The notes under the pieces: generated by a model
The model's database searches: none
What the model saw: only the letters and a program-made list of their open reading frames with translations
What the model was told of the DNA's origin: nothing
Origin: Helicobacter sp. 11S02629-2
GTDB lineage: Bacteria > Campylobacterota > Campylobacteria > Campylobacterales > Helicobacteraceae
DNA length: 64,000 bases
NCBI RefSeq assembly: GCF_002272875.1
Contig: NZ_MLAN01000004.1
Location: 1 to 64,000 of the forward strand
Direction: 5' to 3'
Part shown: piece by piece, positions 36,621 to 50,300 of the stretch
Position numbering within the stretch: position 1 is the stretch's first letter
How the letters are laid out: each line of letters begins with the position of its first letter
Made by a program: the position numbers and the translations under genes

Positions 36621-38315
36621 TTAAACACTAAGTGAGACTCTAAGATAGATGGGATTAGATTCAGAAGGCATATCAAAAGACCTTCTTAGCGGCAAGGAGT
36701 AAGTAAAGCTAAGCGAAAAGTACTTAATGTTGTAGTAAATCCCAGCAGACCCTCCTATGATAAAGTCGCTATGACTTAACTCATAGTCCCTTCCATAAGC
36801 CATATCAAAGCCTATAAAAGGCTCAAGACCAGCAAGATACCAAGGAAGTCCTAAGGGCTTAAAAGATATGGTGTTGTTAAGATAGATTCCATAATCTAGT
36901 GCTAGAGAGCTTTCTTTAAAACCCCTCACACTATACTCATCCCCCACAAAAAACTTATCAGTAAAAAGGAGGGGGTTTTTAGAGTAGCTGCCTACAAGAT
37001 TGCCTCTATATAAGATCCCTGCTTCCTTGCTTGCATAAAGATACTTTTGATAAGCGGCGTTTAGATAGACTTTTTGATAGTTTATATCATAGATAGAGCC
37101 ATCATTTTTTTTAGCACCGGGCAGTGGCAAGCCCTTTTGATACTCTAAGCTTCCATAAAAGTTACCATCAAAAAGCCTAGTTGAAAACTCTACTCCTAGA
37201 TTTAAGGCAGTATAGATTCCACTAGATTCATTAAGCCTTACGTTTGCTATAGTATTTAGGCTATCTCTTAGATTAAGCGTTGTATAAAGTGAAAGCTTTG
37301 AAAACTGATTTCTAAACATCACTCTTTTTATGACTAAAGAGTGCCTTGAGACTACATTTTTATTTATAAAACTTCCAGCATTTCCACTTAGTGTAGCACT
37401 AGTGCCACTATACTGAAAGGAGTAGTAAAACGACCATCTAGATATAGGAAAACCATAGTTTATAAAAAATGTATCCTCTTTATACCTATCTCTATCACTC
37501 ACAAGACGGTAGATATAATAAGCACTAAATCTATCATTTATATGCAAAAAGTTATTTTGCGTGTAGCTAAGGCCTAGTCTATTTTGACCATGGTTTTTTA
37601 AGGCATTATTATTAAAATCAATTGCAGCATTAAAGTACTTTGGCTTGCCAGTAAAGATGATATCTGAGTAGCCTTCTTTAGTGCTTGCAACTATATTTGA
37701 AGTGATATCTGGAAAGGCAGTAGAGAGGTTTTCTATGCTTTGGTCTAAGTCATAGAGGTTTAAAACTTTGCCTTTTCTTAAAGGCACACCAAGGACTGTT
37801 TCAAGGTCATTTCTCACACCATTTAATATCACCTTATCTACATAGCCATACTTTACTTCTAAGACTAAGATGGCATTTTTTTCATCTATGCTTTTTATAG
37901 TTATAAGAGTGGTGCTATAGCCTTTGGCAAGGTAGGCGTTGCTAAGCTCGATGATTATTTGATAGATATCATTTAGAGTTAGATTCTTATTAGTGTATTT
38001 TTTATTTATCTCTTTAATCTTGTAGTTTTTATGCTTACTATCAAGTAGCTTTATAGTTTTAAAAACATAGAGTTTTTGAGGCGTTACACCCTCTTTGCTA
38101 GATTCTAACTTTGGAGGGGCTGCTTTTTTTTCTACGCTATCTAACTCATTAGTTATATAGTTATCTCTTTGTTGTTTTTGGAGTAAGTCTAGGTTTCTAA
38201 CTGGGTTACTTTCAGGATTAGTGCTGCTTAAAGCTTGCACATAAGTGCTAAAAGCTAGGAGGATAAAAAGAATCCAGGCTAGCTTTTTTTGCCACAAAGA
38301 GTTAGTTTTAGTCAT
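36621..38315 (-). CDS. Two-partner secretion outer membrane transporter (TpsB/FhaC type)
   Basis: TpsB proteins export their TpsA partner across the outer membrane. The 564-residue protein has a signal peptide (MTKTNSLWQKKLAWILFILL...VQA), two POTRA-like domains (around 85-240, including KGYSTTLI and LRKGKVLNLYDLDQ) and a C-terminal 16-strand barrel with a VRGF motif in FVGDEYSVRGFKES and FLSFTYSLPLRRS at the end. The ATG at 38315 overlaps the tpsA stop in GATGACTAA, so translation is coupled; an ATG seven codons earlier lies inside tpsA. The overlap shows that this is the transporter for the giant upstream exoprotein. Confidence 0.93.
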   Translation of the reverse strand: MTKTNSLWQKKLAWILFILLAFSTYVQALSSTNPESNPVRNLDLLQKQQRDNYITNELDSVEKKAAPPKLESSKEGVTPQKLYVFKTIKLLDSKHKNYKIKEINKKYTNKNLTLNDIYQIIIELSNAYLAKGYSTTLITIKSIDEKNAILVLEVKYGYVDKVILNGVRNDLETVLGVPLRKGKVLNLYDLDQSIENLSTAFPDITSNIVASTKEGYSDIIFTGKPKYFNAAIDFNNNALKNHGQNRLGLSYTQNNFLHINDRFSAYYIYRLVSDRDRYKEDTFFINYGFPISRWSFYYSFQYSGTSATLSGNAGSFINKNVVSRHSLVIKRVMFRNQFSKLSLYTTLNLRDSLNTIANVRLNESSGIYTALNLGVEFSTRLFDGNFYGSLEYQKGLPLPGAKKNDGSIYDINYQKVYLNAAYQKYLYASKEAGILYRGNLVGSYSKNPLLFTDKFFVGDEYSVRGFKESSLALDYGIYLNNTISFKPLGLPWYLAGLEPFIGFDMAYGRDYELSHSDFIIGGSAGIYYNIKYFSLSFTYSLPLRRSFDMPSESNPIYLRVSLSV

Positions 38316-41300
38316 CAAAAGAAAAAGAAGTCCCACTTGAAGTGCTTAGGTTTGACTTAGTGCTTTTATCGCTTAAAGTGCTTGGGGTTTTGTTAGCTGT
38401 GCTTTTAAGCACAGGCTTAATATTTCTATTAACACTTAGAGGAGTTAGAGGTTTTTCATCTTCAGATTCTAGGCTTGAAGTATCACTTGAAGCACTGCCT
38501 TTTAAGTCATCCATACTAGCTACACCAAAGTCAGTATCCATCACATCTTTATAGTAGTTTAAAGTCTTAGTTGCATTGTGATAGGCCTCTTGCTCTAAGG
38601 CTTGGCTTTCATATCTTTTAATGTTTGCATCCCTATCTCCACCTTCATGCCCGCCATCAAAGTAGTACTCGCCATTTGCCTTAAGTATCCTTCCGACATT
38701 TGCCACTTCTGGTGCTAGCTTATTTCTATTTTCTATAACACCAGCTTGGAACTTGTGGGTTAATTCATGAAAGCCTGATTCTAAAGCGTTATCTTTTGCT
38801 TTTTGTTCATTTGGCTCAAAAGTAAAGTCTGTGCTATAAGTTTTTGGGATATTTAGTGTATTAGCCACGTGGTTAAAAGAGATGGTATCTGCTGTTATGC
38901 TATTTTTAACTAAAGGCGTTGTAGTCTCTATGCCATTACCCCTCATAGCATCACTCCACGCTCCTGCCATATGAGTTAAAAGAGGCTTATAGTTATCTAG
39001 CAGTCTAAAGTCTTTTGAAGTTACAGAATCTATATCTTTGTGCAAGACTAGGTTTTCTACAGCATCAGCTGAGACGTTATGAAGCAAGTTTTTATACTCT
39101 GCTACTTGCCCATCCCCACTAGTTAGCATGTCACCAAATGGTGTAAATATATGCTTATTAGCCGCTAGTTTTACCATGTCTCCAAAAAGGGACTTTTTAG
39201 AGTTTAAGCTAGCTTGTGAGTTTAGCAAGCCTCCTTCTACTAAGTCTGCTTTTTGCTCTAAGCTTAAGCTATCAAAGCCATTCCCAGTTCGCTTTATAAA
39301 ATCAAGCGTATCAAGAGAGTCACTAACACTAGAAGTTTTATAAGTGCTTGTAAGAGGGGCTTTTATAGGGATGCTAGGAGGATTAGAAACATCAAGTATA
39401 GGCTTAGTAGCTCTATCAACACTAGGTTTAGAATCTTTTGGGTCATTAGGTGCGTAGTTTGGCGTTTGTGGCTTTTCACTATACTTTAAGACTAGTGTTT
39501 CTTTAAAATCATCATCTGGGTTTACTACCCTTATCGTTTTAGAAGCGGGACTTTTAGGGGCAGGATTTTTAAGTGCGTCCATGACCATATTAGCTATCTT
39601 TCCACCAACTTTATGGGCTTCATCTTCAACTGGTTGTCTTTTATAAAGCCTATCGTCATAAGTGTACATGCTAAGGTTAGAGTAAAGCACATTTATCCAG
39701 CCTCTAGCCTCGCTTTTAAATTTATCTTGATTTTCCCCTAAGTCATGTTGGAGTTTATGAGTCATCTCATGGAAGGCGCTATCAAGTAAGGTTTTTTGTC
39801 TGCCATCACGTTTATTTTCTGTGGCATATCTAGTATCAAAGTCTTTTGGCATGTTGATATATTCATCATCACCATCTTTTATAAAAGCAAAGTCTTCATC
39901 GCCACCACTTTTTATACTTGGCTCTTTGGAATCTTTTATACCATTAGCCTTTATAGCCTCTGTATAAGCCTTAGCTACATCACTTACTACAGACTTAGCA
40001 TTATTATAGTTTGAAAGGTCTTTATCTAGCTTGGCTAGATTGCCCTCTCCTTTTATGTAGTTGTTATAAGCGTCATTATGTATCTTATCAGTTAGGGCAT
40101 CATAGTCTTTTGCATTTTTACTTTTATCCTTCCATAGGTTTAGATAGACTTGTCTTACTGCGTGATTGATTAAGTTTTCATCTTCTAGTTGTATCTCACC
40201 TGATTTAGTATTAACTATACCTTTCATGATCTCGCCAACTTGTTCTACATCTAAGTCTTTAGTTTTTATAGCCCCTTCAACCCTTTTAAACACATCTTTA
40301 ATATCAGCCTTATCACTATTTGACTGTCTTTCTTCATTATCTATTTTTATATCTTTTGGTAAAGGTTTTGGGGGATTGGCTATATCTATAACTGGCTTAG
40401 TAGTTCTATCAACACTAGGCTTAGAATCTTTTGGGTCATTAGGCGCATAATTTGGCGTTTGTGGCGTTTCGCTATAGCTTATATGCAGTGTTTCTACTAG
40501 TGGATTAGATTCTAAAGAGGCACTAGAGTTAGCTTCTTTAGAATCAACCAAACCTTTTGGGTCATAAAACTTAACTACGCCTTTATCATCTTGCTTTTTA
40601 TTTTTAAGGGCATTGGTTAGTTTTTGAAGGGCATTTTTACTTTTTGGAGTAGTAGCAAGGTCATCTTTTAAGTTTTTACTTAGTTTGGGATATTTATCTT
40701 TTAAGATCCTTTCAAAGTTATCCCCAGTTACAAAGGCTTCTTTTTCAACAGGCTGATTTATATATATATCCTTGCCATAGTTTGAAGAAAAGTAGTTGTT
40801 GTTTTCAGAGTTTAGCTCATAGATGCTATGGGCTGCTAGCACGTTTTCTGGTAGCTTGTCTTTTTCTTTATTAAATACTTCTTGTCTTCCATGTGTTAGC
40901 TCATGTAAAGCTACATTAGCTAGCCTTATAGGGTTTACATCTTTATTAGATATAGCTAAGACATTAGTCTCACCAGAAGATGAGTAAGCCCCAAGTTGTT
41001 TCATATCATCTTTGATCACAACTTGCGCTTTGATACCGCTTAAACCCTTATCTTGTAAGACTTTTGAGTACTCACTCTCTATAACTTTTACTAGCTCCCT
41101 TTTGTTGTCTTTTTTACTTAAGTCTGCTTTTAGCTTAGCTTCAAAGTTAGGATTTGATAGAATCTTATCTGTAACTTCTTTTGCTATATCTCCTGTAAAG
41201 TTTTTATAGCCTTCATAGCCTTCATAGTTTTCTAAGTTTTTACCCACACTTGCTACCACTTTGCCAAACTCTTTTCTAGTTTCGCTTTCATTGGTGTTAA

Positions 41301-44300
41301 GATTCTTATAGATTTGATTATTAGCTATGCCTTTTAAAAGACTGCTTACATCTTCTATCTTTTCTATGCTGCTTGCCCCAGTATTTGCCCTTTTTAAAAG
41401 ATCACTTATATCTTTTTTATCACCTTCACTTGGTGCTTTTGTGCTATCTTGTATAGCAGCACTAAGCACGCTATCTCTTGGAGGAAGACTAGGAGGCAAG
41501 GTAGTAACTACTGGCTTAGTAGTCCTATCAATACTTGGAGTATTATCTTGGTATTCACTGCTTGCTATAAAGCTTGGAGTAACTTCTTTATAAGTATCAG
41601 CCTTTGAAGTTAGTCTATCTGCTAAATCTTGTGCTAAAACATGAGGCTCTTTAAGTAAGTCTTTATACTTAGTGTCTAATAAGCGACTAAGCTTTGCTTC
41701 ATCTGTAAAAGCTTCAGCTTCCATAGGCTGATTAGCATAGAATCTATAGCCTATAAGTTTTGGGTCTACATAGTTTATTTGATTGATACTTAGTATTTTT
41801 ACTATATCTTTCATATCATCATTAAATCTATTCATATTAGGGTGCAAGTTTAGATTATCTTGCCTTGCGTGAGTTAGCTCATGAAATATCGTAATAGTTA
41901 GCTCTCTTGGATGGCGGATATGATTTTCTTGTAAGTAGACTACATTTTCATTTGGCTCAAAGTGGTTTAAGTTCCCACTAACTTTGATTTTAGGTGGATA
42001 GAAGGTTATATTATGTTTAGCACAAGTTTCAGCATATGAACATAATATAGCCTCACCTAGTTTTTCTACATTTTTGTTATCTTTTAAGTCACTTTGAAGG
42101 TAGTGCTTCCAGTCTTTATTATTAACTAAAGATTCTTGTGCGTCATCAAAAAAAGTATTTGAAAACTCATCATAAGCCTTTACTCCTTTTAAATCTTCCC
42201 TACTAGTTAATATCCTAGGAGTGATCTTATCCCACATCTCACCCATAGTTGTGCCAGTTAACAAGTAGTCTTCTCTAAATGCCTCTTTATAGCTTTTATT
42301 AGAAGTTGTTGCCTCTAATAGCTCTCTTAAGTCTTTTAGTTTTTCTAAGTCATATAAGTTATCACTTATGTGCTGGATAGAATCAATTACATCTTCTTTA
42401 TCCCCTTGTGTTAAGGCTACTTCTTGCACATCTAAAGGCTTTCTTTCTAGTGGCTCTGGGATATAGTTTATGCTAGTTTCATCTTTAGTAAGATAGCTTC
42501 CATAACTAGTTGTTGCACTATCATCAAAACTAGCTGTGCTATAAGTGTTTTTCTTAGTAAGCTTATTTTTTAGCTTGCCAAAGGCTGATTTTAAAGCATT
42601 AGGCTTTTTACTTGTGCTTGTATCTGAAGCTAAAGTTGCTAAAGACGCTAAAGATGCACTAGATTCTAAACCTTCTTCTTTAGGGGCTTTTGGATTTTTA
42701 GGTGCGCCTAATAAAACCTCATCTTTTTTGATAGCATCTTTATAAGTGTCATGTTTAGCTGCTAGATTATTAGCTAAAGTGCTAGCTAAGGCTATAGAAT
42801 CTATCTCATTACTTGCATTAGGTTTAGGTTTAAACTTATCTTTTAAGCCTTTTAGCATATCAGTGCTTAAGCTTGCATTCATACTACCACCAGCAAAGGA
42901 GCTATCTTTTATTGTAGTTGTATTTATCACATCGTGATTTATATCTGCGTCTTTGCCATCTATCTTAACATTAGCCGCACTTAAGACTTTGCCATCTTTT
43001 GCTATATGGTCATTTATATTTATATCAGCACCGAAGTTATGAGAGTTACCACTGCCTACAGTGCCACCTGATAGATTGACTAAAGCACCATCACTATGAT
43101 CATATATATCTAAGTCTTTATGCTTTAAGATTCCACCTAAGTTTATATTGCCATTTTTAGCACTAAGGGTAGCTCCACTTAGATTTATATCATTACTAAC
43201 CTTTCCATTAAGAGTATTAGTAGCGACAAGGGAGCTTTGTTTGTTAACTAAGGAAGCATCTTTTTGGTTATAGCCAACTCCGACATTACCAGATGCAGCA
43301 GCTATAACTATAGTGTTAGTAGAAAGACCAAGTGAGGCATCTCCTCCTAGGTTTAGATTAAAACCTGTGCTATTAGTCTTATCAAGTAAGGAGCTAACTT
43401 TTAAGTCTTTTCCTATGTTTAAGCTTACATCCTTTGCCTTTGTATTTGTGCCTTCTAAGGTTGTATCTTTTCCAGATTCTAGACTTAGGGCATTTTTAGC
43501 ACTAAGGTTTGAATTAGTATACTTAGTGCTATCTTCTTTGTTATAAGAGCCATTTACACTGCCTCCAACTCCGACATTAACGTGCCCTCCATCAAGCATG
43601 CCATAGCCTGCATTTTCACTTAGCCTCGCTTCTGCACCAAAGGAATAACCTACAGTATGACTTTGAGACTTTAAGGCTTTTATATTTATGTCATCTTTTG
43701 CTTTTAAGGCTATGTTGTTAGCTTCTAGATTGATTCCATTTAAGTTAAGATCACCCTTTGTTGCTTGAAGGCTTAAGCTATTATTAGCTTTTAAGCTTCC
43801 TCCTACTTCTTTTTGAGTGTTGCTATCTTGCTTGTTATATGTAAAGCCTAGACTTTGTATACTGTCTTGATTAGCCAAGTCTCCCATCACCATATTAGCA
43901 GCGTTACTTGCCACTTGAGCAGCTACTATGCCAGCGTTTAGCTGCTTGCCACTTTCTGTATTTTGCACAGCAGTGCTTAGTTGGTTAGCCGCACTTGCTA
44001 GGTTGCTAGTTGTATGAAAGCTTTGTTTAGCATAGATGGAAAAGCCTTCAGTGTGAGTACTACTTTCATCAACTGCCTTTGTGGAATCTAACTTGCCAGC
44101 TACTACACTAAGGTTGTTTTTAGATTCTATATTAACCCCACCTATATCAGCTTTATCTTTTGCGTTTATGGCTATGTTGTTGCCTTTTATGCTTGAAAGG
44201 GTGTTTTTGGTCTCGCTTATAGTAGTTTTTTGTTTAGCTAGCTCTAGACCTACTTCTGCAGTAGCTAGGGCATCAGAGTTCATAGTGCCATTAACATTAG

Positions 44301-47300
44301 CTGTGTTTGGTGCTTCATTGGAAGTATTAACACTTGCACTAGTGATATTTTCATTAGTAGCAGTGTTAAATGCAGCATTAGCACTAGCATTAGCAATGCC
44401 AGCTTTTACACTACCTACTAGCCCAAAGTTAGTGCTTTGTACTTCTTGCTTAGTCTTACTAACTCCTGCTTTAAAGTCTATATTTTTAGCATTTAAACTA
44501 GTCTCATCTGCACTTAGTTTAGAGCCTGTGACATTTAAATCTTTTGAAGCTAGTACGTTTAGATGTTTAGCACTTAAGCTAGACCCTATGCTTTGAGTGC
44601 TTTCTAGCTTAGTTACTTCTTGGCTATAGCCCAGGATTTGGGCATTTTCATCTATAGAGTTTTGGTTGATTAAGTTTTTAGAATCTGCTATGTTTATATC
44701 TTTAGCTACTAAGTTTAGATCTTTTTTAGCCTCTATATTGCTAGCGTTTATATCTAGCTTATCATTTGCTTTTAGGTTGATACTTCCAAGTCCTGCTATG
44801 TTGCTAGCTTCACTTAGGCTTGCTACTGTGTGCGTGCTAGTGTTGTGAGAGACTTCAAGCATATGAGTAGCATCATTAATACCAGCAAAGTATGAAGCTG
44901 TAAACTCATCTACTTTTTTCTTAGCATCACTTACTGTTAGTTTATCAGCCTCTAAAGAGATAGCGCCATGTTCGCTAGTGCCTATTAGATTAGTTCCTTT
45001 TATATTAAGACTATCTTTTGCTATCACATCTATATTGCCAGCACTTATATTAGAACTTAAAACATTGCTAGTAAGGGTGTTAGTTGTAAGCTTAGTGCCT
45101 GCTAAGTCTTTTGTGTTAAAGCTAGATTCCAAAGAGTTATCATTTGTGATATTGATATCTCCAGCTTTTGAAGCTAAAAGGATCTTAGAGTTAGAATCTT
45201 TACCAGTTATGTTGCTATTAGTTATATCTAAGTTTTTATCTGTGATGATGCTAATATCTTTTCCTTTGATATTAGACTGATTTGAACTAGTAAGCTTGCC
45301 ACTTCCATCTATGCCAAGTTTAGTGCCTATAGTAGCTTTTTTGGCAACTACATCTACTAAGTTAGATTCTATATTAGCACTTATATTTTTAAACTCACTA
45401 TCTGCTTTTAGTGCTACTTCATCTTTTGCTTTTAAGTTACCATAGTAGTTATCTATGCCATCACTTTCTACTTTTAGACTTTTGTTAGCCACTATGCTTG
45501 AAAGGTTGCTAGAAAGATTTGTGCTATTAGCTAAAGTATCTTTTGTTAGATAAAGCTTTGGTGTTAAAACATCTACTCCATTTATCTTAGTAGTCACGTA
45601 CCAAACTAGGTTGTTTTTAAGACTACTTACTTGAGCATTAGTTAAAGGAGTGCCTACTTTTAGCCCTAAGGTTTTACTAGCTTTTACTCCATTATCTATA
45701 AGTGATTTTACTTCTGGTGCACTTAGGGTCATGTTGTTTTTAAGCTGTGCGTTTAAAGAAGCATCAAGAAGGGCGTGTTCATAGTAGGCATCACCTATAA
45801 CAGTTACAGGTCTTTTACTATCAAAGCCTATCTGAGTAAAAAAGTACTGTGAGCCATAAAACTTAGACATGTCTATATAGTCTAAATTAGTCTCTATATA
45901 GTAGGTTACTTTTTGATTAAAAAGACTATTAGCACTAGCTTTATCTATCACTTTAGCGACTAATGCAAGCGTGTTTTCTGAGTTAGAATCACCAGCTTTT
46001 AAAGCAGGGTTAGCTAAATCTTTTGAAGTATCAGTAAGGCTAGGCTTATTTAGCAAAGCCTTCATCTCACTAGATTCTATCCCTCCTAAAGAGCTAAGAT
46101 CTTGGTTTGCTTTGTCTTTACTTGGAGTTAAAAAGGCCTTATTAACACTAAAGATTTTAGAATCTAGTGAAGGCCTTAAAGGGTTAGTGCTATAGTTTAG
46201 ATCTAAACTTTTTACACTGCTAGAAGAGATGGCATAGGCTACATTACTATCTATGCCTGAGATATCAGTGTGGTTTTTTAAGTTATTACCAACTAAGTTT
46301 ATATTACCCCTGCTTGCAGTTAGTGCCCCTTGTGTTGGAGTAAAAACTAGCTTTGCGTTATAGTTCCACGTACTAGGGTCTGGCACGAATTTAGAGCTTG
46401 CATAGTCTGTGCCTAAGAAAAGTGATAAGTACTCATTTAACGTAGGGTTTTTAGAAGCTGCGTCTTTTATAGCAGTCCAAGCAGTTTGTTTTTGGTGAGC
46501 TTTTATACCTGAAGTAGCAAAGAACTTTAAAATAGTCAGCATATCAGCACCACTACGGAAATAGTGTGAAGAGCCTGTTTTTAAGCTACCTAGATGCTCG
46601 GTAAGATCAAAGCCTCCATCTGTCCTTACAGAACTTAAAATGCTTTGTATACCAATGCTAGTAGTTTTAGTTTCATTATTAAGATTCCCAACTGAGTTTA
46701 GATTTCCTCCAGCTACTATGGCTGAAAGGATGTTGTTAATAGTTGCATTTTTATCTTGACTAGCTAGATTTATGTTTATATCCTTGCTGGCTTTTATAAC
46801 TGATTGCTTGATGTTGCTTTCATAAGAGTAAGTTGGGAGATTTAGTATAACGCTTCCAGTCCAAGTTTTATAAGCAGTATCACCATAGTTGGCCTCTCCA
46901 CTACCTGTTACAAAACTATTTAGGGCTGAAGTGACTATCTTGCCATTTTGAGTTGAGATATTAGTTATGTTAGGAGATTCTAGGCTTAGATTTTGATGGG
47001 CATAGACTAGGTTTTTATTAACTATACTTTTAGCACTTAAACTCATATCTCCTAGGCTTTCTAAAGTGTCGTTATTAGCTAGGGCTTGTGCTGCTTTTAT
47101 ACTTAAGCCATCTTGTGCCCATATATAGCCACTATTAGTTATATTTTTAGCACTTAGCGAGATAGACTTACCACTTGCTAAAAGGGCATTAGCATTAGTT
47201 ATATCACCAGTTGTGTTTAGGTTGATACTACCTTCATTTTGATAGTTGCCTAAGCTTATGTCGCTTTTACTAGTTATATTAAGACTATCCCCACTATAAA

Positions 47301-50300
47301 ACTTACCTAATGAGCTATCTAGGCTTATCTTAGGGCTAGCAGTTAAGCTTAGGTCTTTTTTAGCTACTATCTTGCCATTAGCATTAGTAAAGATGCTAGT
47401 TAAAGTGTCACCCTTACCACTTAGCTTGAGACTTAAGTTTTTATCACTTAAAAGATTCCCAGAGTTATTTAAAGTGCTAGCATTTAGGTTTAAAAGACTA
47501 GAAGATTCTATATCTCCAGTATTAGTTATAGCGTTTGTAGAAGCTAGTAAGATGCTATTAGCCTTAATAGTTTTAGAGTTAGTTATAGAATCTGCTTTAA
47601 TTCCTAAAGTATCTGCTTTCATATCACCACTATTAGTAAGGCTACTAGCTTGTACTCTAAGATCACTTGCTTCTATGTCTTTAGTATTAGCTATATCCTT
47701 GCTTGCACTTATATCTAGCTTGCTTGCTTTTAAAGCCCCATCTTGAGTAAGGCTATCTGTAGTTAGCCTTAAAGCACTGCCTGCTAGTATATTTTTAGTA
47801 TTAGTAGTGCTAGTGCCTTTTGCAGTTATATCTTTTTGTGAGGCTATATCTCCACTGTTACTAAGGCTGTTATAGTTTAGATTCAAAGTATTTGTTGCTT
47901 GAAGGGTGCCACTATTAGCTAGGCTAGTAGAATCTAAGTCTAAGCTAGTAGTATCTATAGTGCCTTTGTTATTAAAAGTATCAGTTTTAAACTTAGCACT
48001 TCCTCCTTTTATATAAGCCCTGTCTATATCTTTTAGTCCCAAGCTAGGATCAAAGCTAGCTTCATTAAGAAAACTTTTAGCATTTATATCTAGCGTGCCT
48101 CCTTGTATAAGGCCTTTGTTAGTAAGGCTGTTAGCTACTTTCAAGCTAGCACTATTTGCTTCTAGGTAAGAAGAGCTTATATCACTTGCAGTTATATTTA
48201 AGTTTTTAGCAGCCTTTGCCAGTAAGAGGTTTGCTTTGCCTTTTGTGTCTAGTGCTACATCGCCTCCTGTGCTAACTATAGATCTAGCATCTAGTGCATC
48301 AAGCACACTAAGGCTTACATCTTTAGTGGCTTTTAAAAGATTAGTGCTTTTTAAGTAGTTAGCTTTTAAGTTTAGGTTGCCTTCTTGACTAAGGATGTTA
48401 ACGCCTGTGATAGTGCCTGTAGAATCTAAAGTTATATCGTTTTTTGCTTGGGTATTAGTTAGGCTTAAGTCCTTGCCTTTTAGGCTTACATTACCTTCTT
48501 GGCTTAGCAAAATCTTAGCACTAAGATTACTAGTTGTATTAAGACTTATATTTTTAGCTGCTTTTATAGTATCTATGTTTACATCGCTTTTAGTGTTTAC
48601 ACTTACATTGCCTTTTTGACTAAGGATGTCTTGTGCGTCAAAGCTTTTAGATTCTAAGTCTATATCTTTACTTCCATATACTTCACTAGCTTTTAGTAAA
48701 CCACTAGCTACTTTTGCGTTTATACTTCCTTCAGTGCTAATTAGAGTTTTAGTGCTTAAATCACTAGTAGCTATAAGCGTTATATCTTTGCTAGCTTGAA
48801 GTAAATCATCATTACTTAAAGAGTTAGCTTTTATGTTTAAGCCACCAGTTTGGCTAAGGAGATTTTGACTTTTGATAGTGCCTGTAGAATCTAAAGTTAT
48901 ATCGTTTTTTGCTTGGGTATTAGTTAGATTTAAATCCTTGCCTTTTAGGCTTACATTACCTTCTTGGCTTAGCAAAATCTTAGCACTTAAGTTACCTTTA
49001 GATTCTAAGCTTATATCTTTGGCCGCTTGTACTGTATTAAGTGTGGCAGTGTTAGAGCTTGTGCTTATGCTTCCATCTTGTGAGTAAAGACTAGAGTTAA
49101 GTAGGTTGCTAGCTTTTAAGTTTATATCACGACTTGCAGCTACACTCTTAGCATCTACTTTGATTCCAGCTAAGGTTATACTCCCACTATTAGCTTTTAT
49201 GGAATCTAAACTTAGATCACCTTGTGAGGCGATATTAGCATTACCACCACTTACTTCTACTGTCTTAAAGTTTGCATTTTTGGAAGCTTTGGCGTTTAGA
49301 TTCCCAGCAGCTACTAAAGTGTCATCTATGACTGCATCACTACCATTTAAGCTAAAGTCATCACTTGCAACTATGGCTTTTTTTATAGTGGCATTATCTG
49401 AAGTTACATTTAGTCCCTTGCCAGCGTATAAAAGCTCATCACTACTTAGACTCTTACTCTTTATAGCCACCTTCCCAGCGACTGCAGCAGCTACGCCAAG
49501 GCTGGCATCCCCTTTAGTATCTACTTTAAGATTACCCTCTGTGCTTACTGCATCTTTTAGATTAATATTTCCTGCTGCTAGCACCTCTAAGTCATGCAAG
49601 CTTTTTATACTACCTTCATGCCTTACGCCAACTCCATCTTCAGTGCTTATAAACCTTATCCTATCAGCATACATCGAGCCAAGGGAGCTTCCATCTATGG
49701 CATAAGTTGGCTTAGTCTTATCATCACTTCTAGATTCTATAACTTTAGGGTTTGCTTTATCTTCTAAAGAGACTATATTTTGCCCTGCTACTAGGTTTAT
49801 AACTGGTCGTTTAGCTGGATTTAGCGGGACTATACTTCCAGCTAAACTCATCCCTCTAGCTATGATATTAAAGTAGTCTCCACTTACGCCTATGCCTTTT
49901 TCTAGTATCTTTACTTGTCCACTCCCTTTTATATCTAGTCTGTTTGCTTCTATAAGCCCAGTTGTAAGTGTTAGCCCATTAGCATTTATAAAGCTAGCAC
50001 CATTTACTACTATGCCATTTTCATTAGCAAAGATTAAATCAGCACTTTTACCAAAGACTTCAACAGAGCCATTTAAGCTTGTTGGATTAGCGCTATGTAC
50101 TTCTGTGATGATAAGTCTTGCATTAGTAGTAAGGTTTGGGTTCTTAGTGACAAAGCCTCCAGTTTGAGAGACGCCATTAGCTTGGCTGTTGTTTAAGATA
50201 ACAGCACTATTAATATCAAAGGAGTTAAAGTTATTATGAGAGATTCCATCTTTTGGATTGGCTATGTTTACTACATCTGTGTCATTGGCTGACTTAGTAA

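Noticed and set aside
47000-49700. Possible CRISPR-like array of regular repeats
   Set aside because: The repeats are degenerate coding repeats of a beta-helix protein in one long frame, not short identical repeats with unique spacers.
44081-49705. Long plus-strand open frames opposite the exoprotein gene (for example 44081-44596 and 49106-49705)
   Set aside because: They are antisense shadows of the repetitive exoprotein gene, with low-complexity Leu/Ser-rich translations, no ribosome sites and no recognisable domains.
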